From Anaerolineales bacterium (lineage in GTDB: Bacteria; Chloroflexota; Anaerolineae; Anaerolineales; DRMV01): a DNA stretch of 7,867 nucleotides. The translations under genes were made by a program, and so were the position numbers. Location: contig WFVP01000203.1 of assembly GCA_015491595.1 (NCBI GenBank), forward strand, positions 1-7,867, in the 5' to 3' direction. Shown piece after piece: positions 1-6,274 of the stretch (position 1 is its first letter; each line of letters starts with the position of its first letter). The notes beneath the pieces were generated by a model. That model searched no databases, was not told the DNA's origin, and was given only the letters and a program-made list of their open reading frames with translations.

Positions 1-1
1 C

Positions 2-46
2 CTGGGCCTGGGGCTTTACCGGCCGGGATGGGCGGGCCTGTTCTAG
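2..46 (+). CDS. C-terminal tail of an upstream gene (partial)
   Basis: Fourteen codons run from the window edge to a TAG at 44-46 and read LGLGLYRPGWAGLF. This frame is favoured because 12 of its 14 third positions are G or C, as in the genes downstream; the other two frames have clearly weaker third-position bias. The composition would suit the end of a membrane protein, but the fragment is too short to identify. It would end 27 bases before the next start codon, so the two genes are probably co-transcribed. The call rests on codon bias alone. Confidence 0.4.
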   Translation: MGLGLYRPGWAGLF

Positions 47-73
47 GGCTTGGTGGAAGGAGGGCGGCGCTGG

Positions 74-1093
74 ATGGCGCCCGAATGGCCGGTGGCCATG
101 GCCTTGTGGCCGTTCCTGGCGTATCAGGGGCCTGTGCTGCTCCTCTGGCTGGTGTTCACCTTCCTGGGGATGCGTCGAGAGGAGCCGGAACCCGTGGCCG
201 CGGCCTCCTGGGTGGGCCTGACAGGGGCCTTGCTTTGGTGGCTGTACCCGGGACGTACGCCCGACCTGGCTGCATGGGTGAACGTGGCCCTCTGGCCCGG
301 GGTGATTTGGGCGGGCCAGTACTTGCGCCTTCGGAGAGGTTCTCGCGGGGACCTGGCCTGGCTGCTCACGGGGTTCCATGTCGCGTTGTGGGTGCTGGCC
401 TTCAGCCAGGTGGCCCTGTTGTTGCGGGAGATGGGGCTGGGCGGAGGCGCCCTGGTGTTGTGGCGTGGCGCCCTGGTGCTCCTGGCCCTGTTCCTCATCG
501 GTTTGAGCTTCATGACCTGGAGCACCCTGATTCCTCCGGACCGGGCGCGGGACCATGCCGTCGCGGCCTTCTTGGTGGTCATGTTGCTGGCCCAGGCTTC
601 GGGATGGGCGCGCGTGCTGGGGCCGGCCTCTCAGCGGCTCTGGCACCGGACGGTGACTTCGTCCCAGGTTCGCGCGTTGCAGGCCACCTGGGCCCAGTGG
701 GCCCTGTGGAATCACGGACGTCCGGAGGAGCTGGAGGGCTGGAGCATCGTGCCCGAGGAGGCATGGCCCGAGTTGCGCTGGGCCTTGCGCCGGGTTCGCC
801 GTTTGCACTGGCTGCAGGCGCCTCCCCTCCAGCCCGACACCCTGCCGGAAGCGGTGGTGACCCTCAAGCCTGGCCCGGAAGCCCAGGACGAAGGCCCCCT
901 CCCCCCGCCTCCGGAGCTCCCCTTTGTCGCACCGGTCCCCTACCGAGCCCAGGATTTCGTCCTTCGTGAGGAGGTGCAGCCCTTTGCCGGAGGAACCCAG
1001 GGGTTGCTGTGGGTGTTCCACCTCCAGCCCGTTCCCCGCCGAACCGAAGCGGTGCTGTTCTGGTTGAGGACGGACCGCTTCCTGCAACCTTAG
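74..1093 (+). CDS. Polytopic membrane protein of unknown function
   Basis: A 339-residue protein that I do not recognise. The N-terminal half is strongly hydrophobic, with about six likely membrane helices near residues 12-32, 42-59, 66-83, 94-117, 126-150 and 160-180. The C-terminal half (about 185-339) looks soluble. It holds a Trp- and Arg-rich stretch (around 205-250), a Pro/Glu-rich linker (265-285, including PLPPPPEL) and a final mixed strand-like region. The start is the ATG at 74, which has a strong ribosome binding site (GGAAGGAGGG, 55-64) at good spacing; TTG and GTG codons at 50 and 53 are in frame but lack one. An in-frame TAG at 44-46 closes the frame upstream. The gene ends 21 bases before cmk and probably shares its transcript. 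No enzymatic motif is visible, so no function is offered. Confidence 0.8.
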   Translation: MAPEWPVAMALWPFLAYQGPVLLLWLVFTFLGMRREEPEPVAAASWVGLTGALLWWLYPGRTPDLAAWVNVALWPGVIWAGQYLRLRRGSRGDLAWLLTGFHVALWVLAFSQVALLLREMGLGGGALVLWRGALVLLALFLIGLSFMTWSTLIPPDRARDHAVAAFLVVMLLAQASGWARVLGPASQRLWHRTVTSSQVRALQATWAQWALWNHGRPEELEGWSIVPEEAWPELRWALRRVRRLHWLQAPPLQPDTLPEAVVTLKPGPEAQDEGPLPPPPELPFVAPVPYRAQDFVLREEVQPFAGGTQGLLWVFHLQPVPRRTEAVLFWLRTDRFLQP

Positions 1094-1114
1094 GCTACGG
1101 AAGGAGTGGGAGCC

Positions 1115-1795
1115 ATGGGCAGAGCCCTCATCATCGCCATCGACGGGCCCGCGGCTTCGGGCAAGACCACATTGGCCAGGCGCCTGGCCCGGGAGCTCAA
1201 CTACCTGTTCTTCGATACCGGCATCCTGTATCGGGCCGTGACCTGGCTGGCCCTCACGCGGGGGGAAGACCTTCACGACGAAGACCGCATGACCCGACTG
1301 GTCCAGGAACTGGACATCGAATTGCGCCCCGACCCCCAGACGGGGGAAACCCGCATTTACTTCCAGGGTCGGGACATCTCCCGGGACCTCTACTCGCCCC
1401 AGGTGGACGCCTGGGTCTCTGTGGTGGCCGCGCATCCCGGCGTGCGTACCGCCCTGAAGGACGTCCAGCGCCGCATCGCCTTGCAGGGCGGTATCATCGT
1501 GGTGGGGAGGGACATCGGTACCGTCATCGTTCCCGAGGCCGATGTCAAGATTTACCTGGACGCCAGCCTGGAAGAGCGGGCCCGACGTCGGTATCAGGAA
1601 GCCCGCTCCCGGGGCCACGAGGTGTCCTTCGAACAGGTCCTGGAGGACATGCGCCGCCGGGACGCCCTGGACTCCTCGCGCGACACCGCGCCCCTGCGTC
1701 CGGCGGAGGACGCGTTCATCCTGAAAACCAACGGCCTGAGCCCGGAGGAGGTCTTCCAACGGGTGATGGCGCTCATTCGGGAGAGGACTCCATGA
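1115..1795 (+). CDS. cmk: Cytidylate (CMP/dCMP) kinase
   Basis: Cytoplasmic nucleoside monophosphate kinase that transfers the ATP gamma-phosphate to CMP or dCMP, making the diphosphates needed for RNA, DNA and CDP-activated lipid precursors. The 226-residue length is normal for bacterial Cmk. Visible signatures are the P-loop GPAASGKTT (residues 11-19), the CMP-binding FFDTGILYRAV (32-42), GRDIGTVIVP (131-140) followed by the DVKIYLDA strand, and the lid-side RRDALDSSRDTAPL (181-194). The start is the ATG at 1115, eight bases after AAGGAG (1101-1106); an in-frame GTG at 1106 lies inside that ribosome binding site and is rejected. The stop TGA overlaps the start of the next gene as ATGA (1792-1795). 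A cmk-plsC order is known from many bacteria and ties nucleotide supply to phospholipid synthesis. Confidence 0.97.
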   Translation: MGRALIIAIDGPAASGKTTLARRLARELNYLFFDTGILYRAVTWLALTRGEDLHDEDRMTRLVQELDIELRPDPQTGETRIYFQGRDISRDLYSPQVDAWVSVVAAHPGVRTALKDVQRRIALQGGIIVVGRDIGTVIVPEADVKIYLDASLEERARRRYQEARSRGHEVSFEQVLEDMRRRDALDSSRDTAPLRPAEDAFILKTNGLSPEEVFQRVMALIRERTP

Positions 1796-2562
1796 GCCGT
1801 CGGTATCAGCTTCCCCACCGTGTGGGCTGGCACCGTGTGGTGCGGCCTGTGCTCAAATTCATTTTTTGGCACTTCATTTTGAAGACCCTGTTCCACATCA
1901 CCGTGGAGGGGATGGAGAACGTCCCCCAAAAACCCCCTTACCTGGTCATCTACAACCACGTTTCCATTCTGGATCCGCCCATCGTCATCGCGGTGTGGCC
2001 GGTGTGGCTGGAGGCCGTGGCCGCATCGGACGTGTTCCGTCGCCCGGCCCACGCTCCCCTGACTTGGCTGTACGGTGTGATTCCTGTGGACCGGGGAAAG
2101 CCCGACCGAAGCTTCCTGGACTATGTGGTGGGCGTGCTCAAGCAGGGTTTTCCCCTGGCCTTCGCGCCTGAAGGCACCCGTTCCCATACCCCGGGAATGC
2201 AACGGGCCTGGACGGGTCTGGCGTACATCGCGGACCAGGCGCGAGTTCCTATTGTGCCTGTGGGCGTGGTGGGCACCGAAGACGAAGCCGTGACCCGAGC
2301 GCTGCGCCTGGAGCGCCCCGCGGTGCACATCCGGGTGGGGAAGCCCTTCCGTCTTCCGCCCCTGGAGGCCTGGCCGGTGCCCCGGAAGTGGGCCCGCCGG
2401 TACAATACGGACCTGGCCATGTACCGCATTGCCGCGCTGCTCCCACCCGAATACCGGGGAGTGTATCATGACCCAGAATGGATGGCCATCGCCCAAACCC
2501 TCGACCTGGATACCTCCGATGTACCTGCCACCCAAGCCCCTCTCCCGATACCATCGTCCTGA
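1792..2562 (+). CDS. plsC: 1-acyl-sn-glycerol-3-phosphate acyltransferase family protein, first copy
   Basis: PlsC/LPLAT-family enzyme of 256 residues, expected to acylate lysophosphatidic acid to phosphatidic acid at the inner membrane face. The family motifs appear in order: NHVSILD (residues 55-61, the catalytic His-Asp pair in HX4D spacing), GVIPVDR (95-101, substrate binding), PEGTR (126-130) and VPIVPVG (152-158). A hydrophobic, aromatic segment at about 17-38 could seat it on the membrane. The start ATG overlaps the cmk stop (ATGA) and is preceded by GGAGAGGA (1780-1787). The C-terminal tail carries LLPPEYRGVY (217-226), which is repeated in the next gene, and then an acidic, proline-rich end. 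The substrate cannot be told from sequence, and the symbol is given at family level. Confidence 0.93.
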   Translation: MSRRYQLPHRVGWHRVVRPVLKFIFWHFILKTLFHITVEGMENVPQKPPYLVIYNHVSILDPPIVIAVWPVWLEAVAASDVFRRPAHAPLTWLYGVIPVDRGKPDRSFLDYVVGVLKQGFPLAFAPEGTRSHTPGMQRAWTGLAYIADQARVPIVPVGVVGTEDEAVTRALRLERPAVHIRVGKPFRLPPLEAWPVPRKWARRYNTDLAMYRIAALLPPEYRGVYHDPEWMAIAQTLDLDTSDVPATQAPLPIPSS

Positions 2563-3253
2563 TTTGGTGGGTCTCCCCCGACGGACGCTGTGGCGGCGCG
2601 CCTTTCGTTGCACCGCCCGGGCCGTGTGCAAGCTGGCCCGGTGGTCTTTGGCCCGTACCCGGGTAGAGGGGCTGGAATACCTTCCTCGAAAGGGACCCGC
2701 GATTCTGGTGACCAACCACTTAGGGGATGCCGATGTGGTGCTCATCCTCAGTGTGCTCCCCTGGTGCCCGGAGGTGCTGGCTTCCATTGATTTGCTGGAA
2801 TACCGCTGGATTTTTTGGCTCCTCCACGCCTATGGCGTGATTTGGGTACATCGGGGCCGGGCGGACCTGGCCGCGCTCAAAGCGGCCCTGAAGGCCCTGC
2901 AGGAGGGTCGCGTGCTCGCCGTGGCTCCCGAGGGACGCCAATCCCTCATCGGGGGGTTGATGCCCGGCACCGAGGGCGCGGCGTATCTGGCCCTCAAGAG
3001 CGGCGCGCCGGTGGTTCCCATTGGCATTACCGGGACCTTCAACTGGCAGGTGTTCCCGCGCTTGAAGCGTTTTCGGCGATTGGACTTCGGCATTCGCATC
3101 GGTCCTCCCTTCCGCGTGCAACCTCAAGCGCAAGACCGACGGGAGGCGTTGAAAGAGGCCACGGAAACCATCATGCGGGCCATTGCCCGGTTGTTGCCAC
3201 CGGAGTACCGAGGCGTGTACGCCGACGAGGCGGCCGTGGAACCCGGGACCTGA
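2519..3253 (+). CDS. 1-acyl-sn-glycerol-3-phosphate acyltransferase family protein, second copy
   Basis: A second, diverged PlsC-like protein of 244 residues. Motifs are NHLGDAD (66-72, HX4D intact), GVIWVHR (106-112), PEGRQS (137-142, where the first copy has PEGTRS) and APVVPIGITG (163-172). It also ends with LLPPEYRGVY (225-234). The altered motifs II and III suggest a different acyl acceptor or acyl donor from the first copy; this is inference. The start is uncertain. ATG 2519 gives an N-terminus of similar length to its neighbour and a 44-base overlap, but only a weak GGA upstream. ATG 2468 has a better GGGGAG site (2456-2461) but implies a 95-base overlap and 17 extra residues. Non-overlapping TTG 2564 and GTG 2567 lack a ribosome binding site. 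No terminator is seen after the stop. Confidence 0.92.
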   Translation: MYLPPKPLSRYHRPDLVGLPRRTLWRRAFRCTARAVCKLARWSLARTRVEGLEYLPRKGPAILVTNHLGDADVVLILSVLPWCPEVLASIDLLEYRWIFWLLHAYGVIWVHRGRADLAALKAALKALQEGRVLAVAPEGRQSLIGGLMPGTEGAAYLALKSGAPVVPIGITGTFNWQVFPRLKRFRRLDFGIRIGPPFRVQPQAQDRREALKEATETIMRAIARLLPPEYRGVYADEAAVEPGT

Positions 3254-3261
3254 GGCGAGGG

Positions 3262-3275
3262 GGAAAGGGATTTCC
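3262..3275. promoter_or_regulatory. Candidate operator dyad GGAAA-N4-TTTCC
   Basis: A perfect five-base inverted repeat, GGAAA then GGGA then TTTCC, lies 8 bases after the acyltransferase stop and about 40 bases upstream of the -10 element of the HTH gene. XRE-type regulators often bind short dyads near their own promoter, so it could be an autoregulatory site. The arms are short enough to be chance, and no second copy was noticed in the window. Confidence 0.25.
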
Positions 3276-3311
3276 GCTCCACGCCCCAGGAGAAGGACGT
3301 CTTTGCGTATA

Positions 3312-3320
3312 TGGTACAAT
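3312..3320 (+). promoter_or_regulatory. Extended -10 promoter for the HTH-TPR-GNAT-acpS cluster
   Basis: TGGTACAAT matches an extended -10 element (TG-N-TACAAT), with the hexamer at 3315-3320. No convincing -35 hexamer sits 16-18 bases upstream (GAAGGA at the 17-base position), which fits an extended -10 promoter that does not need one. Transcription would start near 3327, giving a leader of about 26 bases that includes the AGGAGGGG ribosome binding site (3343-3350) of the HTH gene. This also argues against the in-frame ATG at 3311 as a start codon, since it overlaps the promoter. Confidence 0.6.
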
Positions 3321-3352
3321 CCTTTTTACCCGGCAAGTCGCTAGGAGGGGTT

Positions 3353-4036
3353 ATGGATGCCCATGCCATTCGACGCAAGATACGGGCCAAGCGTTTAGGA
3401 ATCGCCCTGCAGGACGCCCGACGGTTGGCGGGTCGCAAGCCCCAGGAATGCGAGGAGGCCCTGGGCATTCCGGCCAAGACGCTGCGGGCCTACGAACGGG
3501 GGACCCGAGCGCCTTCTGTGCCCGAACTGGCGGCGCTGGCCTATTTCTACCAGGTCCCCATGGAGCATTTTTGGGGAACGGAAATCCGATCCGACGACCC
3601 CCTTCCCCTATCCTCCGAGCAAATCCAGACCTTGATGGAGGAATATCACCGCACCATCGCGGCCCGCTTGAAAGCCGCCCGGGAGAAAAAAGGGCTGACC
3701 CTTCGGGAACTGGCCCGCAAGACGGGCCTCTCCACCGCCAAGCTCCGCAAGTACGAAGAAGGCACGCAACCCATCCCGGCGCCGGATTTGGAAGTCCTGG
3801 CTTCGGAGCTGGACCTGTCGTTGAACGCGCTCTTCCGAGAGGCTCCCGGACCTCTCGGGGACTGGATTCGCTACCAGCAGCGCTTACAGGGTTTTTTGAG
3901 CCTTTCGGAGGACTTGCAGGATTTCGTCTCCAAGCCTGTGAACCGACCCTATTTGGAGATTGCGCAGCGCCTCAGCCAGTTGCCTGTCGAGCGATTGCGG
4001 GCGGTGGCTGAAGGACTGCTGGAAATCACACTGTGA
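3353..4036 (+). CDS. Tandem XRE-type helix-turn-helix DNA-binding protein
   Basis: A 227-residue putative transcription regulator with two Cro/C1-type HTH domains in one chain. The first lies at about residues 14-75, with a core from KPQECEEALGI to the recognition-helix end LRAYERGTRAPS. The second lies at about 100-162 and is the more canonical (TLRELARKTGLS then LRKYEEGTQPIP). A linker (76-99) joins them and a helical C-terminal tail (165-227) may serve dimerisation or partner binding. The start is ATG 3353, four bases after AGGAGG (3343-3348); ATG 3311 falls in the promoter. The stop TGA overlaps the ATG of the TPR gene (TGATG, 4034-4038), so the two are translationally coupled. The DNA target is unknown; a two-HTH chain could read two half-sites as a monomer, or it could be a non-classical member that binds elsewhere. 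Confidence 0.85.
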   Translation: MDAHAIRRKIRAKRLGIALQDARRLAGRKPQECEEALGIPAKTLRAYERGTRAPSVPELAALAYFYQVPMEHFWGTEIRSDDPLPLSSEQIQTLMEEYHRTIAARLKAAREKKGLTLRELARKTGLSTAKLRKYEEGTQPIPAPDLEVLASELDLSLNALFREAPGPLGDWIRYQQRLQGFLSLSEDLQDFVSKPVNRPYLEIAQRLSQLPVERLRAVAEGLLEITL

Positions 4037-4575
4037 TGGACCCGCACACTTGGGAACAGCAGGGGAGGAAAGCCTTCCAGCAGGGGGATATGGTCTCTGC
4101 CGCCCAGGCCTTCGCCCGGGCCGCCGCTGCGTACCAGGCTCAAGGGGAAGCGTTCCAGGCCGCGGTTGCGCAAGGGAACCAGGGGGTGGCCTTGCTGCAC
4201 GCCGGTCAGGTGGACGCCGCGCTGGTGCTGCTGGCACCCCTCCCCGCCCGGTTCGCCCGTTGGAGGCGTCCTCGGGAGGAAGCCCTGAGCTGGGGCAACC
4301 TGGCCCTGGCCCTGGAACGAGCCGGTCGGCGCCAGGAAGCCCTGGAGGCCTATCGTCGCAGCCTGGAGGGGCTGGCGGCGTTGGGGGAAGGCCTGCGTGA
4401 GGAACAGGCGGCGGTGCATCGGGGTCTGGCCCGGGTCCACGTGCGCATGGGCCGCTGGCGGGAGGCCCTGGGTCACATGATGCAGGCCCTTTTGCTGGCG
4501 CCCCGCACCCCGCTGGAACGCCTTCTCCGATTCCTTCTCCTGCGTGTAGCCAAACTCTCTCCTCCATCCCGTTGA
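4036..4575 (+). CDS. Tetratricopeptide-repeat (TPR) protein
   Basis: A 179-residue all-helical protein with no signal peptide, made of about four TPR-like units. They lie at about residues 6-39 (EQQGRKAFQQGDMVSAAQAF), 44-78 (GNQGVALLHAGQVDAALVLL), 83-117 (GNLALALERAGRRQEALEAY) and 123-158 (RGLARVHVRMGRWREALGHM). These show the usual small/large alternation and a G or A at repeat position 8. TPR arrays bind peptides or other proteins; the partner is unknown. The ATG at 4036 overlaps the stop of the HTH gene and has no good ribosome binding site of its own, so translation probably depends on ribosomes finishing the regulator. An in-frame GTG at 4033 is an alternative start that adds one residue. 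Its tight coupling suggests that it works with the HTH protein. Confidence 0.8.
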   Translation: MDPHTWEQQGRKAFQQGDMVSAAQAFARAAAAYQAQGEAFQAAVAQGNQGVALLHAGQVDAALVLLAPLPARFARWRRPREEALSWGNLALALERAGRRQEALEAYRRSLEGLAALGEGLREEQAAVHRGLARVHVRMGRWREALGHMMQALLLAPRTPLERLLRFLLLRVAKLSPPSR

Positions 4576-4583
4576 TTGAGGAG
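4559..4583 (+). promoter_or_regulatory. Possible hairpin covering the GNAT ribosome binding site
   Basis: CTCCTC (4559-4564) can pair with GAGGAG (4578-4583), leaving a 13-base loop that contains the TPR stop codon TGA (4573-4575). The 3' arm takes up most of the AGGAGG ribosome binding site (4579-4584) of the GNAT gene. A ribosome terminating at 4575 would melt the stem, which would couple the two genes. The stem is only six pairs plus one possible wobble, so this is a hypothesis. Confidence 0.3.
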
Positions 4584-4593
4584 GTCGCGACGC

Positions 4594-5517
4594 ATGACCC
4601 CGAAACCTCCTGGGCTTCCCCGTGTCCGCCCGGCCCATCCGGAAGACATCCCGCAAATTCGTTCCCTGCTCTACCTGGGCAACCAGGCGTATTTCTTCAC
4701 CGGGTGGGACCCTCTGGAGTACTGGCCTGCCCGGGAGCCCTTCCTGGTGCTCACCCGGGGAACCCTTGTCAGCGCAGCCATGGCCGCGCCCCTGGACACC
4801 GAGGAGACGGCCTGGTTGCGCCTCTTTGCCTTCTTGCAAGGACTGACGCCTCAGCAGGCCTGGGAACACCTGTGGCCCGCCTTACGGGCCCTGTTGGCCG
4901 CTCAGGGGGTTCAGTGGGTCATGGGTCTGGGCATGTACCCGTGGCTGGAGACCCTCTATCAGGCCGCGGGTTTCCAGGAAGATGCGGAGGTCATCACCCT
5001 CCACTGGCAGGGGCCACTGCCACCCTGGAGCGACCGGCCTTCGCCGCCCGTGCACCTGCGCCTGTTGCGCCCGCAGGATGTCGCTGCCATCGCCCACGTG
5101 GATGCCCGCTCCTTCCCGTCCCGATGGCGCATTGGCGAGAAGGCTCTGCAACGGGTGCTTCCCTACCTGCTTTTGGGCCTGGTCGCGGAGCAGGAGGGTC
5201 GCATCGTGGGCTATTTGCTGGCCATGGAGACCCCGCGAGGAGGACACATCACCCGGCTGGGCGTGCTGCCAGAAAAACGGGGTCAGGGCATTGGCGGTGC
5301 CCTGGTGCACCAGGCCCTGCGCTATCTGGTGGCTCGCGGCGTGCGTTGGATTACCGTCAACACCCAGCGGGACAACGAAATCGCCCTGCGTCTGTACGCG
5401 CGCATGGGCTTTCGGGAGTCCCGGCACGTGCATCGCGTCTGGTACGCCAGCGTGCAACCTTCCCCTGAAACCCAAGGTCAGGAGGAGCGGGTGTGGGCTT
5501 CCCAGCCTCTGCCATGA
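4594..5517 (+). CDS. Two-domain GNAT-family N-acetyltransferase
   Basis: A 307-residue protein with two GNAT folds in tandem. The C-terminal domain (about 153-285) looks catalytic: IVGYLLA (204-210, strand 4), then RLGVLPEKRGQGIGGALV (221-238) with the acetyl-CoA pyrophosphate loop R-x-x-G-x-G at 229-234, then VNTQRDNEIALRLYARMGF (255-273), the motif B helix ending in the usual Tyr and Gly-Phe. The N-terminal domain (about 10-138) keeps the overall order, including LYQAAGF (121-127), but lacks an R/Q-x-x-G-x-G loop, so it is probably a degenerate structural or substrate-binding half. The start is ATG 4594, nine bases after AGGAGG (4579-4584); a TTG at 4576 is in frame but lies before that site. 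The acyl acceptor (protein or small molecule) cannot be inferred. The stop overlaps acpS as ATGA. Confidence 0.9.
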   Translation: MTPKPPGLPRVRPAHPEDIPQIRSLLYLGNQAYFFTGWDPLEYWPAREPFLVLTRGTLVSAAMAAPLDTEETAWLRLFAFLQGLTPQQAWEHLWPALRALLAAQGVQWVMGLGMYPWLETLYQAAGFQEDAEVITLHWQGPLPPWSDRPSPPVHLRLLRPQDVAAIAHVDARSFPSRWRIGEKALQRVLPYLLLGLVAEQEGRIVGYLLAMETPRGGHITRLGVLPEKRGQGIGGALVHQALRYLVARGVRWITVNTQRDNEIALRLYARMGFRESRHVHRVWYASVQPSPETQGQEERVWASQPLP

Positions 5518-5885
5518 TTCGCATCTTCTCCGGCGTGGACCTGGTGGAAATCCCCCGCTTTCGCAGGGTCCTGGAACGTCACCCCGCGGGCTTGCAGCGG
5601 AGGGTGTTCACGCCCCGGGAATGGGAACTCTGTCGGGGACATCCAGCCCATCTGGCCCTGCGGTTCGCGGCCAAGGAGGCCACCTCGAAAGCGTTGGGGA
5701 CGGGCATCGGGCCGGTTTCGTGGCGGGAGATGGAAATCCTGACCGATGAGCGAGGCGCGCCCGTGCTCTTGCTCCATGGGAAGGCCCTGAAGCGCGCCCA
5801 GGATTTGGGATGGCGCACGTGGAGCATCACCCTGACGGACACCGACCATTACGCCTTGGCCATGGTGGTGGCCCTGGCGTGGTGA
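5514..5885 (+). CDS. acpS: Holo-[acyl-carrier-protein] synthase
   Basis: Group I phosphopantetheinyl transferase that moves the 4'-phosphopantetheine arm of CoA onto a serine of apo-ACP, activating fatty-acid synthesis; cytosolic and normally trimeric. From ATG 5514 it is 123 residues, typical of AcpS. The magnesium-binding residues are visible: Asp9 in SGVDLVEI and Glu55 in RFAAKEATSKALGTGI (50-65), with Lys59 nearby. VFTPREWELC (31-40) and the C-terminal TDTDHYALAMVVAL also fit the family. The start is debatable. ATG 5514 overlaps the GNAT stop (ATGA) and gives the family's usual N-terminus but has no adjacent ribosome binding site. GTG 5493, in frame, follows AGGAGG (5480-5485) at seven bases and would add seven residues (MGFPASA). 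Its neighbours suggest a cluster with lipid-linked roles. Confidence 0.95.
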   Translation: MIRIFSGVDLVEIPRFRRVLERHPAGLQRRVFTPREWELCRGHPAHLALRFAAKEATSKALGTGIGPVSWREMEILTDERGAPVLLLHGKALKRAQDLGWRTWSITLTDTDHYALAMVVALAW

Positions 5886-5900
5886 GCGAGGAGGTGGAGG

Positions 5901-6194
5901 ATGTCCCGCTTGCGTCCGGAGGAGATTCGCCAGGCCCTGGAGGACCTCAACCGGGGCCTGGATATGCCCTGGACCCTGGAACAGGGTCGGTTGACCAAAA
6001 CCTTCGTCTTTCGCGATTTCGTGGAAGCCTTTGGCTTCATGGCCCGGGTGGCCCTGTTGGCGGAGCAACATAACCACCATCCCGACTGGTGCAACGTCTA
6101 CCGTCGGGTCACCATCACCCTGTACACCCACGAAGTCAACGGCCTGACGGAGAAGGACTTCGCCCTGGCCCGGGCCATTGAAGGGGTGGTCTGA
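5901..6194 (+). CDS. phhB: 4a-hydroxytetrahydrobiopterin dehydratase (pterin-4a-carbinolamine dehydratase)
   Basis: A 97-residue PCD/DCoH-family enzyme. The family dehydrates 4a-hydroxytetrahydropterin to the quinonoid dihydropterin, recycling the cofactor of aromatic amino acid hydroxylases. The family signature is clear: [16 protein letters not shown] (residues 55-70), with the catalytic His pair before Pro61 and Trp63, and [15 protein letters not shown] (76-90) carrying the third His (His77) and the usual GLT-x-KD. The length is standard. ATG 5901 follows AGGAGGTG (5889-5896), a near-perfect ribosome binding site, 15 bases after the acpS stop, so it is the last gene of this cluster. No phenylalanine hydroxylase is in view. 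PCD-like proteins without one occur widely and may serve other pterin or molybdopterin chemistry, so the physiological role is open; the symbol is by homology only. Confidence 0.93.
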   Translation: MSRLRPEEIRQALEDLNRGLDMPWTLEQGRLTKTFVFRDFVEAFGFMARVALLAEQHNHHPDWCNVYRRVTITLYTHEVNGLTEKDFALARAIEGVV

Positions 6195-6274
6195 GCCCCT
6201 TCCGCCCCCCTCGGCCCAAGGTGGATGCGTCACGTTGCAACCGATAAGGGTCTGCGTGGTGTTTGCGTGGTGCC

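Noticed and set aside
28..969. 313-codon open frame overlapping the first membrane protein
   Set aside because: It is a Gly/Pro/Arg-rich shadow with no domain; the 74-1093 frame has the ribosome binding site and membrane-like composition.
2401..2406. TACAAT inside the first acyltransferase gene as a -10 element
   Set aside because: It has no TG extension and no -35 at a suitable distance; it simply encodes Tyr-Asn.
1594..2787. 397-codon minus-strand open frame
   Set aside because: It is antisense to cmk and both acyltransferase genes, with a low-complexity translation and no motif; long antisense frames are common at this GC content.
2815..4011. 398-codon plus-strand frame across the second acyltransferase and the HTH gene
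   Set aside because: It is Gly/Arg/Pro-rich, with no domain, and runs through the promoter region and two genes with clear families.
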